Assembly (NCBI GenBank): GCA_965153455.1
Contig: OZ234502.1
Location: 6,727,495-6,791,494, forward strand
Length of the DNA stretch: 64,000 nucleotides
Direction: 5' to 3'
From: Sphagnum compactum
Taxonomy: Eukaryota; Bryophyta; Sphagnopsida; Sphagnales
The translations under genes and the position numbers were made by a program. The notes under the pieces are model-generated. The model saw only the letters and a list, made by a program, of their open reading frames with translations, made no database searches and was not told the origin of the DNA. Within the stretch, counting starts at the first letter, position 1. Each line of letters starts with the position of its first letter. Positions 1 through 10,458 of the stretch are shown one piece after another.

Positions 1-345
1 GAGATCCAAGCATCTGAAGTTTCAAGTGCAGATCTGGTTTTTTGGTCATATCTCCTTTGTGCAAGCTTTTTTGGGTCTGTAACTTTGTGATCTTATAGAT
101 CATATAGGAATATATGTGTGAGAGAAATTTCATGTCATTTGGACTTGTATTGAGAGAGATTCAAGCATCTGAAGTTTCAAGTGCAGATCTGGTTTTTTGG
201 TCATATCTCCTTTGTGTAAGCTTTTTTTGGGTCTATAACTTTGTGATCTTATAGATCATATAGGAATATATGTGTGAGAGAAATTTCATGTCATTTGGAT
301 TTGTATTGAGAGAGATCCAAGCATCTGAAGTTTCAAGTTTGAAGA
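1..345 (+). repeat. 155-bp tandem repeat in retroelement leader (about 2.2 copies)
   Basis: A unit beginning GAGATCCAAGCATCTGAAG starts at 1, recurs at 156 (GAGATTCAAG) and starts again at 312, where only about 30 bases remain before the gag leader. The full copies differ at only a few positions. The array sits directly upstream of the gag start at 377, so it belongs to the 5' untranslated leader or the end of the 5' LTR. Confidence 0.85.
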
Positions 346-376
346 TTGAAAGCGCAAAAGTGTGAGAACTACCACC

Positions 377-1351
377 ATGGACAACTTAGAATCCAACATC
401 GATCTCACTCAAATCCTCGCTGCCCTTCAGCACCTTCAACAAGAAAATGCCGTGCTTAGAGACTCGGTGACCCGCCTACAGAATCAGCCACCACCTCCTG
501 CCCTAGTACTTTCTGCTCTTGCAATGGCCGCCCAAGAGCCCAAGATCAGTCTGCCAGAAAAGTTTGATGGAACGCGCCTCAAATTTCGAGGCTTTGTCAG
601 CCAGGTATGCCTGATCATGCAACTACACCCCCGTCGTTATTTTGATGACACCACTCGTGTAGGATTCGTTGGAACCCTACTTACTGGGACAGCTGTAGCA
701 TGGTTTGCTCCCATCCTGGAAACATCATCCCCTCTTCTACAAGATTTCAACGCCTTTATGGCGGAATTTGAAGCAGTATTTGGGGACAGTGATAAGGCCA
801 AGACTTCAGCCAACAAGCTGTGTCGCCTCTAGCAAGGGACACGTTCGGCCATCGTCTACGCCTCAGAATTCAGGCAGCTTGCCTGTGACGTCAATTGGGG
901 AGAAGCTGCCTTGATTGATCAGTTTCGCTGTGGGCTTCATGATGATGTTCAAGATCTTTTGTTGACACTTGCAGACCCTTCTTCCTTCAGTGAAGCCATC
1001 ACCCAGGCAATTCGGTGCGATAATCGTCTGTTCGAACGTCACCAGGAAAAGAAAGTCACCTCCAACGCCCAGCTTTGGAACAGTCGGCCTACTACGCTCC
1101 CCTTAGTTCCCCAAACAACACCAGTTGCCCGACCTGCCTCTTTTGGACCTGCTCCGATGCAGATCGACACAGCTAAGTTTAAATCTTTGACAGAAGCCGA
1201 GAAACTTCGCTGAAGGACAAACAATCTATGTCTTTACTGTGGCAACCCAGGGCATATAGCTCGTCAATGCCCTCAAAAGCTTGTCAAACTTCAAGTACAA
1301 GCTGTGGAAACTCCCCAGGAGTTGGAAAACAAGAACATCCAGTCACAGTAG
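377..1351 (+). pseudogene. gag of Ty3/gypsy chromovirus, broken
   Basis: Gag is the structural protein that packages element RNA into cytoplasmic particles. The ATG at 377 has an ideal ACCACCATGG context. The reading holds a coiled-coil-like N-terminus, a retrotransposon gag core (residues running LPEKFDGTR through the tryptophan-containing AVAWFAP segment) and, in the same frame, a CCHC zinc knuckle at 1229-1270 (C-x2-C-x4-H-x4-C). The frame is cut by TAG at 830-832, TGA at 1211-1213 and TAG at 1349-1351, yet similarity continues in the same frame across the first two, so they are nonsense changes and not gene ends. The style of the core is closer to fungal chromoviruses than to common seed-plant ones. 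Confidence 0.85.
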
Positions 1352-1434
1352 GAGCCGTGCGACTGGATCTCACCCAACACCACCTTTGCAAAGGCTCCTG
1401 TTCCGCTGTTGGTCCCAGTCCCAGTTTCACTCAG

Positions 1435-1815
1435 TATGTGGACATCATTTGTATTCCAGAAGACATACCACAAGTGTCAGCTTTGGTGGACTCTGGCGCC
1501 ACCTCTTCTTTCATCGACCAAACATTTGTCGTCCAACACAACATCCCTGTGGTCAAGAAGTCAACCCCTGTTCCGGTAGAGGTTATTGATGGGAGAACCA
1601 TTGCTTCTGGTGCAATCACACACGAGACAACCCCTTTAGAACTCTGTATCGGCAAGCACAAGGAGAAGATTGTTCTCAACATCATTTCCACCCCTCACCA
1701 TCCCATCATCCTTGGTCTGCCTTGGCTAGAAGCACACAACCCTATCATTGATTGGCGATCTAGAACCCTCACCTTCAGCGCACAACGATGCACCTCTCAA
1801 GAACCCCACGCTTAG
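1435..1815 (+). pseudogene. retroviral-type aspartic protease domain of the chromovirus
   Basis: This domain cleaves the Gag-Pol polyprotein. The catalytic triplet Asp-Ser-Gly (within ALVDSGATSSF) is at 1489-1497, and the downstream hydrophobic segment IILGLPWL marks the second half of the fold. It lies in a different frame from the zinc knuckle, so a frame change occurs between about 1290 and 1435; whether that was a programmed shift or a mutation cannot be told. A TAG at 1813-1815 ends the reading, while reverse transcriptase resumes in the same frame just after it. The linker after the stop (1816-2000) is low in complexity and rich in repeated Pro/Asn/Lys motifs. Confidence 0.82.
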
Positions 1816-1824
1816 AAAAACACT

Positions 1825-3500
1825 TTGTCCAGTCCTGCCAAGAACCCTGTGGTCGAGAACCCAAAGAGGGTCAGAACCAATTCCAGTTTTATCAAGTCTG
1901 TTATGTCAAATCCTGCAGTCAAGAACCCCCGGTTGGTCAGAACGAAACCTTGTCCTGTCAAGAATCTTGTCAAGAATCCTGCCCAGAAAACCAACCCTGT
2001 CCAGATTTTCGTTGATAGAGCTGTCCCTTTCTATCGGGCTGCTAAGAATCTTCAAGTCTTCGCCATCCATGTCAACCCAGCCAACACCACAAACCCCCAA
2101 TCAGAACCAACACCTGTCAAACTTCCCAAGAAGTACAAGGACTTTGTTGATGTTTTTGAAAAGATTAATGCTGATCAGCTCCCCGCCCATAGTCCATATG
2201 ACTGCCCGATTGATCTAGAAGAAGGACACTCACCACCCTTTGGTCCTATCTATGGCCTATCGGAACCGGAACTCCAAGCCCTGCGTGATTACCTTACTGA
2301 AAATCTTGCCAAGGGGTTCATTCAGCATTCCAAGTCTCCAGCCGGTGCCTCAATTTTGTTTGTCAAGAAGAAGAATGGCTCCCTTCGACTCTGTGTGGAT
2401 TATCGTGGACTCAACAAGATAACCAAAAAGAATCGATATCCTTTGCCCTTGATTTCAGGTCTCCTAGATCGACTACGTACCGGGAAGATCTTCACCAAGC
2501 TTGACCTCCGTGGAGCCTACAACTTACTCAGGATTCGCCCTGGTGATGAATGAAAGACAGCTTTCCGCACACGCTATGGCCACTTCGAATACACGGTCAT
2601 GCCCTTTGGCCTCACCAATGCACCCGCAGTCTTTCAGCATCTGATGAATGATATCTTCCGGGATTACATGGACGAATTTGTCGTGGTCTATTTGGATGAC
2701 ATTTTAATCTTTTCCAAGGACCAGGAAACCCACGACAAACATGTACGATTGGTGCTTGCGACGCTGCGGGAGCATGGCTTATACGCCAAGTTGGAAAAAT
2801 GTGAATTCGACAAATCTTCAGTGGCGTTCCTCGGCTACGTGATCTCTCCAGATGGCATTTTCATGGACAAGTCAAAGGTCGAGACCATCCAGTGTTGGGC
2901 TACTCCATCCTCGGTCAAGGACGTTCAACGCTTCCTAGGGTTTGCCAACTTCTATCGTCGGTTTATCAAAGGCTACTCCAAGATCACAACACCGTTAATA
3001 ACCCTGACTTGCAAAGACAAGCCCTTCTCGTGGAATCCAACGGCCCAGGCTGCTTTTGATACTCTCAAGATGGCATTCACCTCTGCACCCATCCTGATAC
3101 ATCCCGATCCTGCCAAGCCATTCATTGTGGAAACGGACGCTTCAGATTTTGCCTTGGGAGCTATTCTATCTCAATTTGGAATAGATGGGTTGCTGCATCC
3201 AATTGCTTTTTATTCACGGAAGTTAACCAGTGCCGAAATCAACTACCAGGTCTACGATAAGGAACTTCTGGCAATCATCACGGCAGTCGAGCAGTGGAGA
3301 CCGTATCTTGCCGGAGCTCAACATCGAGTCCAAGTTCTGACAGATCACAAGAATCTCCTTTATTTCACAACTACTCGGACCTTAAATCGTCGCCAGGCAC
3401 GCTGGTCTATCTTCCTAGCTGATTTCGACTTTGAGATTCAGTATCAACCCGGCACCCAGCAAGGGAAAGCTGACGCGCTATCTCGTCGTTCAGAATATGA
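1825..3500 (+). pseudogene. reverse transcriptase and RNase H of the chromovirus
   Basis: These enzymes copy element RNA into DNA and remove the RNA strand. Fingers and palm motifs include [18 protein letters not shown] (2395-2450), the KLDLRGAYN segment, MPFGLTNAPAVFQ (2599 on) and the catalytic YLDD at 2689-2700. RNase H follows, with the first catalytic Asp in the ETDAS motif at 3136-3138, the ELLAI helix, and TDHKNL. A TGA at 2551-2553 sits exactly where the family has a conserved Trp between the RT motifs, so this is a nonsense change in an otherwise intact frame. Confidence 0.93.
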
Positions 3501-5082
3501 ACTTCGAGCGGGGGATGAGGCCTACGGCCAGCAGAACCAGACTTTACTCAACCCCGAGCAATTTCGAGTTGCAGCAACAATCAGCACCCTCCCAGACTCA
3601 TACCTTGTCAGGGACATCAAGATGGCAACTGAGGAAGACACCTGGGCTACCAACATCAAGAAGGAACTCCAGGAACGACCAAGGAACCCAAATCGTGATG
3701 ACTTGGATCAATTTGAGCAGCAAGACGGACTTCTCCTTCGAAATAACCTGATTTATGTACCCGAAGGACCTATACGCCTAAAAATCCTGAGGGAATGCCA
3801 CGACAACACCCTGGCAGGTCACTTTGGAATGGCACGGACTCACGAACTAGTGTCAAGGACTTACTGGTGGCCCAAAATGAACAAGATGCTACGGGAGTAT
3901 GTCAAGTCTTGTGATACATGTGCTCGATCCAAGGCTCCCAGGCATCGCCCGTTTGGACTCCTACAGCCTCTGTCGATTCCTAGCCGACCTTGGGGATCTA
4001 TTGCAATGGACTTCATCACGGACCTCCCTATTGTCAGAACCAAGAATTCAATACTGGTTATGGTCGATCGACTCACCAAAATGGCCCATTTCACCCCTTG
4101 TTCCAAGTCAATCACGGCAGAAGAGACAGCTCAGTTAATTCTGGACGGGATCGTCCGACTGCATGGACTCCCCGAGGAAATTGTGTCCGACAGAGGTCCT
4201 CAGTTTGCATCCAAGTTCTGGCATCGTCTATTCGAGCTTCTTGGAGTTGACATTCGGCTATCTTCAGCTTTCCACCCTAAGACAGATGGACAAACCGAAC
4301 GGACAAATCAGACACTCGAGCAATACCTTCGCTGCACTGTGAACTACCAACAAGACGACTGGCTGGACCTACTATCTCAAGCAGAGTTTACTTATAATAA
4401 CACAACACATGCATCGACCGGGGTCAGTCCATTCTTTGCCAATTACGGTTTTCATCCCAGGTTCAGCCTTGAAATTCCTGGAGACTCCGTAAACCCCTCG
4501 GCTGAAGAAAGGGCGACGAGGCTTGGACAGGTTCAACAGAACCTTATGGCAGAACTCAAGCTAACACAGGAATGACAAAAGAAGCAAGCAGACCGCCGAC
4601 GCAAGGACCATCCAAACTTCAAGGTTGGAGACAAGGTCTGGCTTCTCAGAAAGAACATTGCTACCACTCGCCCATGTGCCAAGTTGGATTACAAGCGCCT
4701 CGGACCTTTCAAAATCGCCAAATTGGTTGGTCTAGTGGCTTGCCAGTTGGAGCTTCCACCCCAGTTCAAAATCCACAATGTTTTCCATGTCTCCCTGCTT
4801 GAGCCCTATCATGAAAACCCGATCCCAGAACGTCATCAAGAACCCCCAGCTCAAGTCGAAATTGAAGGCCAAGAAGAGTTTGAAGTTCAGGAGGTCTTGG
4901 ACTCCAAGAAGATTCGTGGAAAGCTCCTGTACCTTGTCTTTTGGCGAGATTATCCTCCTTCTGAAGCTACTTGGGAGCCTGCTGGAAACCTAGTTCATGC
5001 CCAAGACTTAGTTAATCGGTTTCACCAACGATATCCTAACAAACCGGCTCCATCTAGAAGATGTCGCTTGAGGAGAGGATAA
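3501..5082 (+). pseudogene. integrase with C-terminal chromodomain
   Basis: Integrase inserts the DNA copy, and the chromodomain is thought to steer it to modified histones. The zinc-binding HHCC region lies at about 3796-3940. The catalytic core has Asp at 4009, Asp at 4189 and Glu at 4297, which is D,D(35)E spacing. A TGA at 4573-4575 interrupts the region after the core, with similarity continuing in frame. The chromodomain spans about 4879-5034, with aromatic residues in YLVFWRDYPPSEATWEP. The final TAA at 5080-5082 abuts the LTR, and the polypurine tract lies inside the last codons. Confidence 0.92.
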
Positions 5083-5219
5083 TGTCATGGCCTAGGATAT
5101 TTTGGGATACTTTTGGCAATGTCATGTCCTAGGATATTTTGGGATACTTTTGGCAATATCATGGCCTAGGATATTTTGGGATACTTTTGGCAATATCATG
5201 GCCTAGGATATTTTGGGAC
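5083..5219 (+). repeat. 37-bp tandem repeat in LTR U3 (3.7 copies)
   Basis: Units start at 5083, 5120, 5157 and 5194, each carrying CATGGCCTAGGATATTTTGG or a one-base variant; the last is cut short at about 5219. The copies are almost identical. They sit at the outer edge of U3, upstream of the TATA box, where LTR enhancer repeats are usually found. Confidence 0.92.
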
Positions 5220-5234
5220 TAGTATGGCTCAGGG

Positions 5235-5242
5235 TTATAAAA
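5235..5242 (+). promoter_or_regulatory. TATA box of the LTR promoter
   Basis: TTATAAAA lies 16 bases after the 37-bp array inside the 3' LTR. Its position after the U3 repeats and before the presumed R region fits the element's RNA polymerase II promoter. Confidence 0.6.
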
Positions 5243-6383
5243 GGAGATACTCTGAGGAACAACCCTTTAGCAGATCAACACTAGTTGATGGGTCAGTAAA
5301 GCTTGTCTTGTCTTGTAATTCTCCACTTGTTTGTAGTCGGTCCATAACAATTTCTTCCTATTGTTCATTGTGCCTCCACCATGTTGTTCAACTCCTAGAA
5401 ATCTAAATGGGAAATTCATCCTACAAGCCTCACTACAACAAAGCATCTTAACTCTCTATAAGTCGCAAAATGTTTTTCATTGCTTGCATAAGTGCAAGGA
5501 TGGTAGGGAGCTTGGAAGAGGGGGGCGCAAGGGTGCAATTTTTTTGGTATAGTTAGGATAAATGATGCCAAATCCAAATCGTTGGTTGAGAGGGTGGCCA
5601 ATGACCCTTGCCACATGGTCGCATCCTAGTGACTTGAGGCAAATTTAACAACCCAAATATATATGTATATACCAACCATTTGCTAGGCACTTTTTTGCTT
5701 TCTCTAAGATGCAAAAATTTGTCCCAAAAAAATAATGTTGGCCATAACCTCTAATCAAAAACATTTGAGCTTCAGTTCTCAAAGGGAAATCGTTATTTTA
5801 TTTTAGGGTTTAGAATTTTAGTAATTGACGCGCTCCTTGGTCCGGGGGTGAACCCACTTGAGGGTTCACCAATGTGAAGTTGCGGAAAATGGGGACCGAA
5901 GGGCACGCTCCCGACTTCCAACTCTAGAAAGGGGTAGAGGGTCGAGTTGGAAGCCCCGGGATTAGACTAGGAAGATGGACTAGTAGATCAAGCACGAATC
6001 TGCATCCAAAACCAACCACAAATGGGTTAGTTCACATTCGGGAACACCCTTGGGTGTTGGGACAAGCCACGGGCACTTCGGACTACTTGACTCACCACGG
6101 CCCGGACTTGGGGGAAGCCACCACCTTCCCCCTTATAGTTATCTCTGCAGCTCACCACGGAGGCTACATCCAAATGGCACATTTTGTTGGGACTCCCGAA
6201 ATGGAGTCCCGAAACTGTCTCGGCGGGACTCCCGGGACTTTGAACGGTCATAACTCCCGATTCCGAAGTCTGATCGCAACAAGGTCTGAACCAAAGTTGT
6301 AGTCCTCGTCGAGATCTTTTCAACGCCATGTCGCACTCCCTGAGGCGACGTCGGGAAAGGGTCGATTCCCGACTTTTAGTGGT

Positions 6384-6412
6384 CGGGAGTCAAACTGCCA
6401 GTTTGACTCCCG
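6384..6412. repeat. Perfect hairpin, 14-bp arms
   Basis: CGGGAGTCAAACTG is followed after a single base by its exact reverse complement CAGTTTGACTCCCG. It lies in the GC-richer island where the motif GGGACTCCCG and its variants recur (6189-6240). Confidence 0.9.
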
Positions 6413-6928
6413 GCCCTTCTTTTGCCCATAACTTGGGCTGCAGATGTCCAAATGGCCAATGCGAGGCCATTTTCGATATCTACGTTTCAAGACCTTTCCA
6501 ATGACACCAAGAACACCCCAATGCGAGGTGTTTTGCCCCTTGCTGTCGAGCTCTGAACATTCGGGAGTCTCGGAGGACTCTAAACCTCCAACTTTTCCAA
6601 GTGTTGGGCTTCACCCCCACACTTGGACAAAGTGGGGTTGCGACAGTAATAGTTTTGTTGCTAATTTCAAGAACTTCTCAAAACAAAGTAACAAACTCAA
6701 AATTATGGTATTGGGCTCCAAATATTAACGTGTGATTCTAAGACTTGAAGAAACTCTTGGATTCAAACCACACAAGACCTTGGAGCCAAGGACACTATTT
6801 TCCATGTGCAAATGGGAGCCTTGCCAAAAAAAAAAAAAAAAAACTACCATGGATTGATTAACCATGGTTTAAGAAAACCCAAAGACCTGGTCTTTGGTAT
6901 GTAACCCTAAACACCTAAAACAACACAA

Positions 6929-7015
6929 TCTGAAGCATCCCGGTTTAGTGGATCTCATACCTACAAAACAAAACAAAACAAAACAAAACAAATTACCTTC
7001 CTTCAAATTGATAGA
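6929..7015 (+). repeat. Dispersed repeat, copy 1 (with 9628-9705)
   Basis: The stretch ATCTGAAGCATCCCGGTTT, followed by GTGGATCTCATA and, after an A/C-rich gap, TACCTTCCTTC, is shared with 9628-9705 in the same orientation. In this copy the gap has grown into an AAAAC tandem run at 6963-6992. Confidence 0.8.
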
Positions 7016-7685
7016 TTGTAGGTTTTTTTTAAAATTCAAAATCTAATAACCTATGTGGATGATTCAATTGTCATCCAGATAGATGATCAATCTTCAAATA
7101 CTAAGATACAAAAATTTTAAAAACCAAAGAAAGAATATTTTTTGTATTTTTAAAATTTTAAATCCCTAAATAGCAGGTTAATTGATGGTTATTACCTGAT
7201 TATTTGAAGACCTACCCTATTGCAAAACCAGTGGGTTATTATTGAAAGTTTTCTGCTAATTTACTTGGCACCCAATTATTTGATATTGTTAACTGGCATG
7301 GTCCCTGAAAAATTCACACACACCAAAAAAAAAAACAAAAAAAATCTACCCAAATTTTTTTATTTATTTAAAAAACCTACACTACAGTTTTTTTAATTAA
7401 TTTTTAAAAAAAACAATTATAAAAATTTAAAAAATAAATAAAATAAATAAAAATAAATGAATAAAGGCTACAACTGGCCAACACTGGTTGTAACCAGACC
7501 TGATGCATAAGGACCCCACCCAACTGTCATTGGCCTTTGAACAAAAAATTCCAGGCACCAGGAGACACACACAGAATATCTGGTATTGCAAAGACAGGAC
7601 CACTGGACATCAAAGCTCAAAGCTCAGTCCAAAAGTGTACCAAACTGGGGTAGTAGACCTAATCAGGAAGACAAGTAAGTCACAA

Positions 7686-7710
7686 CCCTAAAACCCTAAA
7701 CCCTAAACCC
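7686..7710 (+). repeat. Interstitial telomere-like tract (CCCTAAA)
   Basis: Three and a half units of CCCTAAA, one carrying an extra A, match the plant (TTTAGGG)n telomere repeat. It lies about 100 bases upstream of copy A of the dispersed repeat that begins near 7784. Confidence 0.8.
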
Positions 7711-7783
7711 AACAACCACAATGTCCTTTTTTTCAAGTGGTGGATATCTTGATGAATGAGCCAAAGGTCCCACTTATATAGCC

Positions 7784-7925
7784 AAAAATCCTCATGTAAA
7801 AATAAACCTATTTACTATTACCTAGGGGCCTATAAAAAAATCCCTTAAGCTACTATATACTCTATAATGAACCTAAACACAATATCCTCCTTCTTGCCTT
7901 GGTAGTTAGTAGGCAAGGCCAACAA
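7784..7925 (+). repeat. Dispersed repeat family R1, copy A (truncated)
   Basis: This stretch shares TACCTA..GGGGCCTATAAAAA, then AGCTACTATA, CTCTATAATGAA and AACACAATATCC with 21384-21735, and with 43440-43755 read on the other strand. Copy A holds only the right-hand 140 bp or so of the family. No coding capacity was seen. Confidence 0.8.
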
Positions 7926-8497
7926 CAACAAAGAATGAATGGGAAACCCAACTCTGTTCACTAAATGACTTACTAATCTAAAACCTTCCAAACTAATCCT
8001 AGCCTAATCCTAACTCTGTCCAATATAGGGATGGATAGAGACATAAATGGATGATAGACATTAGGATACTAAATCATCCAATCGCTTCACAACCTCACAT
8101 TTATGGCGATATGTAATCAGCCATAAAAAAAATTGTGTGCAAATTTCGCACAAATGTGAGCAATTAAAAATGGTATGGGAATATTCGGTTGCATACTCTC
8201 TAGTGTTTTTGTGACAAAGTTGCCATATTTTCAGAAAAGATTTATTTTTATTTATTTTTTGGAAAAAATTTCACCACATTTTCACTCTGGTTTTAGTCTA
8301 GTGATATTTTTTTTCATTTTCCTTTTTAAAAATTTTAGATAGATTTTTAGAACTTGTCAATGTGAAAACTAACCCTAGTCTACGGTAGTGATATTTTTTG
8401 GTTGCAAAATGTCACACCATGGCATTTAAAAAATGGAACGTGTTAAAAAATTACTATTTTTTTTGGTGGGCAATGGGGAGTTTCTATTAGTGTTATG

Positions 8498-8690
8498 TGG
8501 GTATATATTTGACCTGAATATACTTGTTAGGGTATGAACAGGGTATATTATTTGTCTTAAAAGATTTTCCTAAAATCTATATATACATTAATGAAGGATG
8601 TACTCAAGACATGTAAATCGGAAAATTATTATACCCTATTCATAACCCTGGATATATGTGAAAGATATATAAGCACCCAAAGTCAAATAT
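8498..8690. repeat. Imperfect inverted repeat, MITE-like
   Basis: The left arm (about 8498-8555, containing ATATATTTGAC and TTAGGGTATGAACAGGGTAT) is matched by the reverse complement of about 8621-8690 (ATACCCTATTCATAACCCTG, then GTCAAATATAT). About 65 bases separate the arms. The length and AT-rich makeup fit a decayed miniature inverted-repeat element; no target-site duplication was confirmed. Confidence 0.6.
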
Positions 8691-9627
8691 ATTTTGGTAT
8701 CTTGGTACAAAGTAGGGTAAGTATGACCCTACACTTTGTTAGTTCTACTCTAATAAGATGAAGTGCCTCCCAAGATTTTATTTTAATTTTTGAAAATGAG
8801 CCATTTTTTTATTGACCCATCACCAAAAGACATAAATAAAATATTTTTTTTAAAAAAAAAAACTTTGGAAGCTACACAAAATACAAGTTTCAATGCAAAG
8901 ATGTGGTACCTTTCCTTTTGCCCACCTACATAGGTGAGAAGAGGAGAATTTTGGGCTAGCAAACCACATGGGATAAAATTAAGGTGCCAAGAGAAGACAT
9001 GGACAACCAAAATGTATGCGTTTGAGTATATTAGTATCAAAGATGAACGAAACACTTTGATTAATGCATTTGGGCATTGGATTTTTCCCCTAAAAATTGT
9101 CTTAAAATTTTCAAAATGTGAACCCTTTTTGTCGATTTTAATTAAATAAATGAATAAATACATACCCAATATTTAACCTAAAAAAGGGTATATGATAGGA
9201 GGTATCTGGACCTTAACCCAATGGAAAATTTTGAGTCTTAATACACTCTTACTCAATGATTATATTAATGTGGCCTGTGCCGTTGGCCCAAGTGTTACCA
9301 CGCCCTCAACTGATTTTCCCTTCCAAAACCTGGTTTTTTGGAATTTATTTGAATTTTCAGCAGCAAAAATCATTTAAAAATCAATGTCTCTCGCATTCTG
9401 AATCCAAATCTTACCAAATAAATTCCATTAAATCTTGCTCACCAAGATCTTTCCAACAACACCAAAGGCACATTCCAATTCCTCCAAAATTTTCAGCTAT
9501 GATTTAATTGAATTTTTAGTGAAGAACTCATTCAATATTCAAAAACTTTTGCACTGCAAGTCCAAACGTCATGGAACCATGCCCATGAACCCCTTCTTGT
9601 CAAAAGCTTTTCAAAGACACCGAGAAC

Positions 9628-9705
9628 ACGATCTGAAGCATCCCGGTTTGGTGGATCTCATAACGACACAACAAAACAAACTACCTTCCTTCAGAGATAG
9701 ACTTA
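9628..9705 (+). repeat. Dispersed repeat, copy 2 (with 6929-7015)
   Basis: Same orientation and core as the copy at 6929. Both copies are preceded by phrases resembling TTTCCAA(T/C)GACACC..GAACAC (at about 6490 and 9610), so the shared unit may be longer than the part marked here. Confidence 0.75.
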
Positions 9706-9884
9706 TACAAGAGGATATAGAAATTGCCAGATTTCCTCATTAGGTATTTAGTTCCCAAAGAATGCTGGAATTATTATGGATGATAGCTATTTTTGGCTCT
9801 ATCTTTGTTATGGATGATTGCCACTTAAATCTACTCCATTAAATCGTAAGAAAAACACTAACAAACCCTGTCCAAAAATTTGCA

Positions 9885-10185
9885 AGGAAGTATGAACTGG
9901 TCTTTACCAAACGAAATAACTAACTGGGACCCAAACTAGTTTTTGCACCAAATTTTTTTTGGGTGGTAAACTGAGTTTCATCCTGTCTCTTTCCTTTTGC
10001 ATGAGCGCCTCCACTGCTGCTATGCTACATATAATTTCACTACTCCTCCGCTGACAACTACTATAATGACTCTCGAACCTTGAGCATTAAATGCTGAGCT
10101 TCAGGATTTTCATACTGAGATTTAATAAAAATTTCCTTACTTTGCAGACAGAGGGAATAGGGGGTGAAAGAGAGGGTGACTTTAC
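9885..10185 (+). repeat. Left inverted arm of the foldback element
   Basis: It pairs with 11012-11310 at roughly 75-80% by eye, with small indels. The match is strongest at ACTGGGACCCAAACTAGTT and GGTAAACTGAGTTTCATCCT. Confidence 0.8.
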
Positions 10186-10458
10186 CGATAACTTTAACAC
10201 CTACTGCATATTACTGTTCCGCCTTCCTTAAGCGTAAGCTGACTGAGCAATATCAAATGAATAATTTTTTTCTCATCCATCCATTTGTGACTTAGTACCA
10301 AAAAAAATTCATAATCCTCCATTCATGTAACTGCCATTGAAAAGAGTACTATGAATGGACGGATGAACCTTCATACTACCGTCGGCTATTGCTGTACTTA
10401 CTTCCGCAAGCAATCGGCAACCTTGTCACCTTCATTATATATATATAATAATTCGTCC

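Larger units (their letters stand above)
1..5430 (+). mobile_element. Ty3/gypsy chromovirus, decayed, 5' end outside window
   Basis: The order leader repeats, gag, zinc knuckle, aspartic protease, reverse transcriptase, RNase H, integrase, chromodomain, polypurine tract and LTR start is that of a chromodomain-bearing Ty3/gypsy retrotransposon. The 5' LTR and primer-binding site lie upstream of base 1. The coding region is interrupted by in-frame stops at 830, 1211, 1349, 1813, 2551 and 4573 and by one frame change between the zinc knuckle and the protease, so this copy is non-autonomous. The element is visibly richer in G+C than the AT-rich DNA that follows it. The right end is uncertain because the second LTR is not available for comparison. 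Confidence 0.9.
5083..5430 (+). mobile_element. 3' LTR of the chromovirus (start clear, end uncertain)
   Basis: The LTR starts with TG at 5083, immediately after the purine-rich GAGGAGAGGA at about 5070-5079, which is the expected polypurine tract. It contains a tandem-repeat block, a TATA box and a downstream pyrimidine-rich stretch. The 3' end cannot be fixed without the 5' LTR; the CA at about 5426 is only one option. Confidence 0.65.
5431..9884. other. Non-genic interval, AT-rich with one GC-richer island
   Basis: No coding region is supported. About 5830-6640 is richer in G+C than its surroundings and full of short inverted repeats, including a perfect stem at 5847-5870 (GGTGAACCC against GGGTTCACC) and one at 6384-6412. 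It may be an unrecognised LTR or transposon fragment. The remainder is AT-rich with poly-A runs (6825-6842), short repeats and partial repeat copies listed separately. The minus-strand frame at 8783-9169 has no recognisable motif and reads as low-complexity AT sequence. Confidence 0.7.

Noticed and set aside
705-5552. Overlapping frames in other phases and on the minus strand within the chromovirus
   Set aside because: They overlap recognisable gag, protease, RT, integrase or LTR sequence in the correct frame and carry no motifs of their own.
6027-6336. Minus- and plus-strand frames of 65-100 codons in the GC-richer island
   Set aside because: Several frames are open on both strands because of repeated GGGACTCCCG-type motifs; none has a family signature.
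8783-9169. 128-codon minus-strand frame
   Set aside because: Composition is AT-driven (Phe, Lys, Ile, Asn) over poly-A/T tracts, with no motif; part of it is shared with repeat-like sequence.
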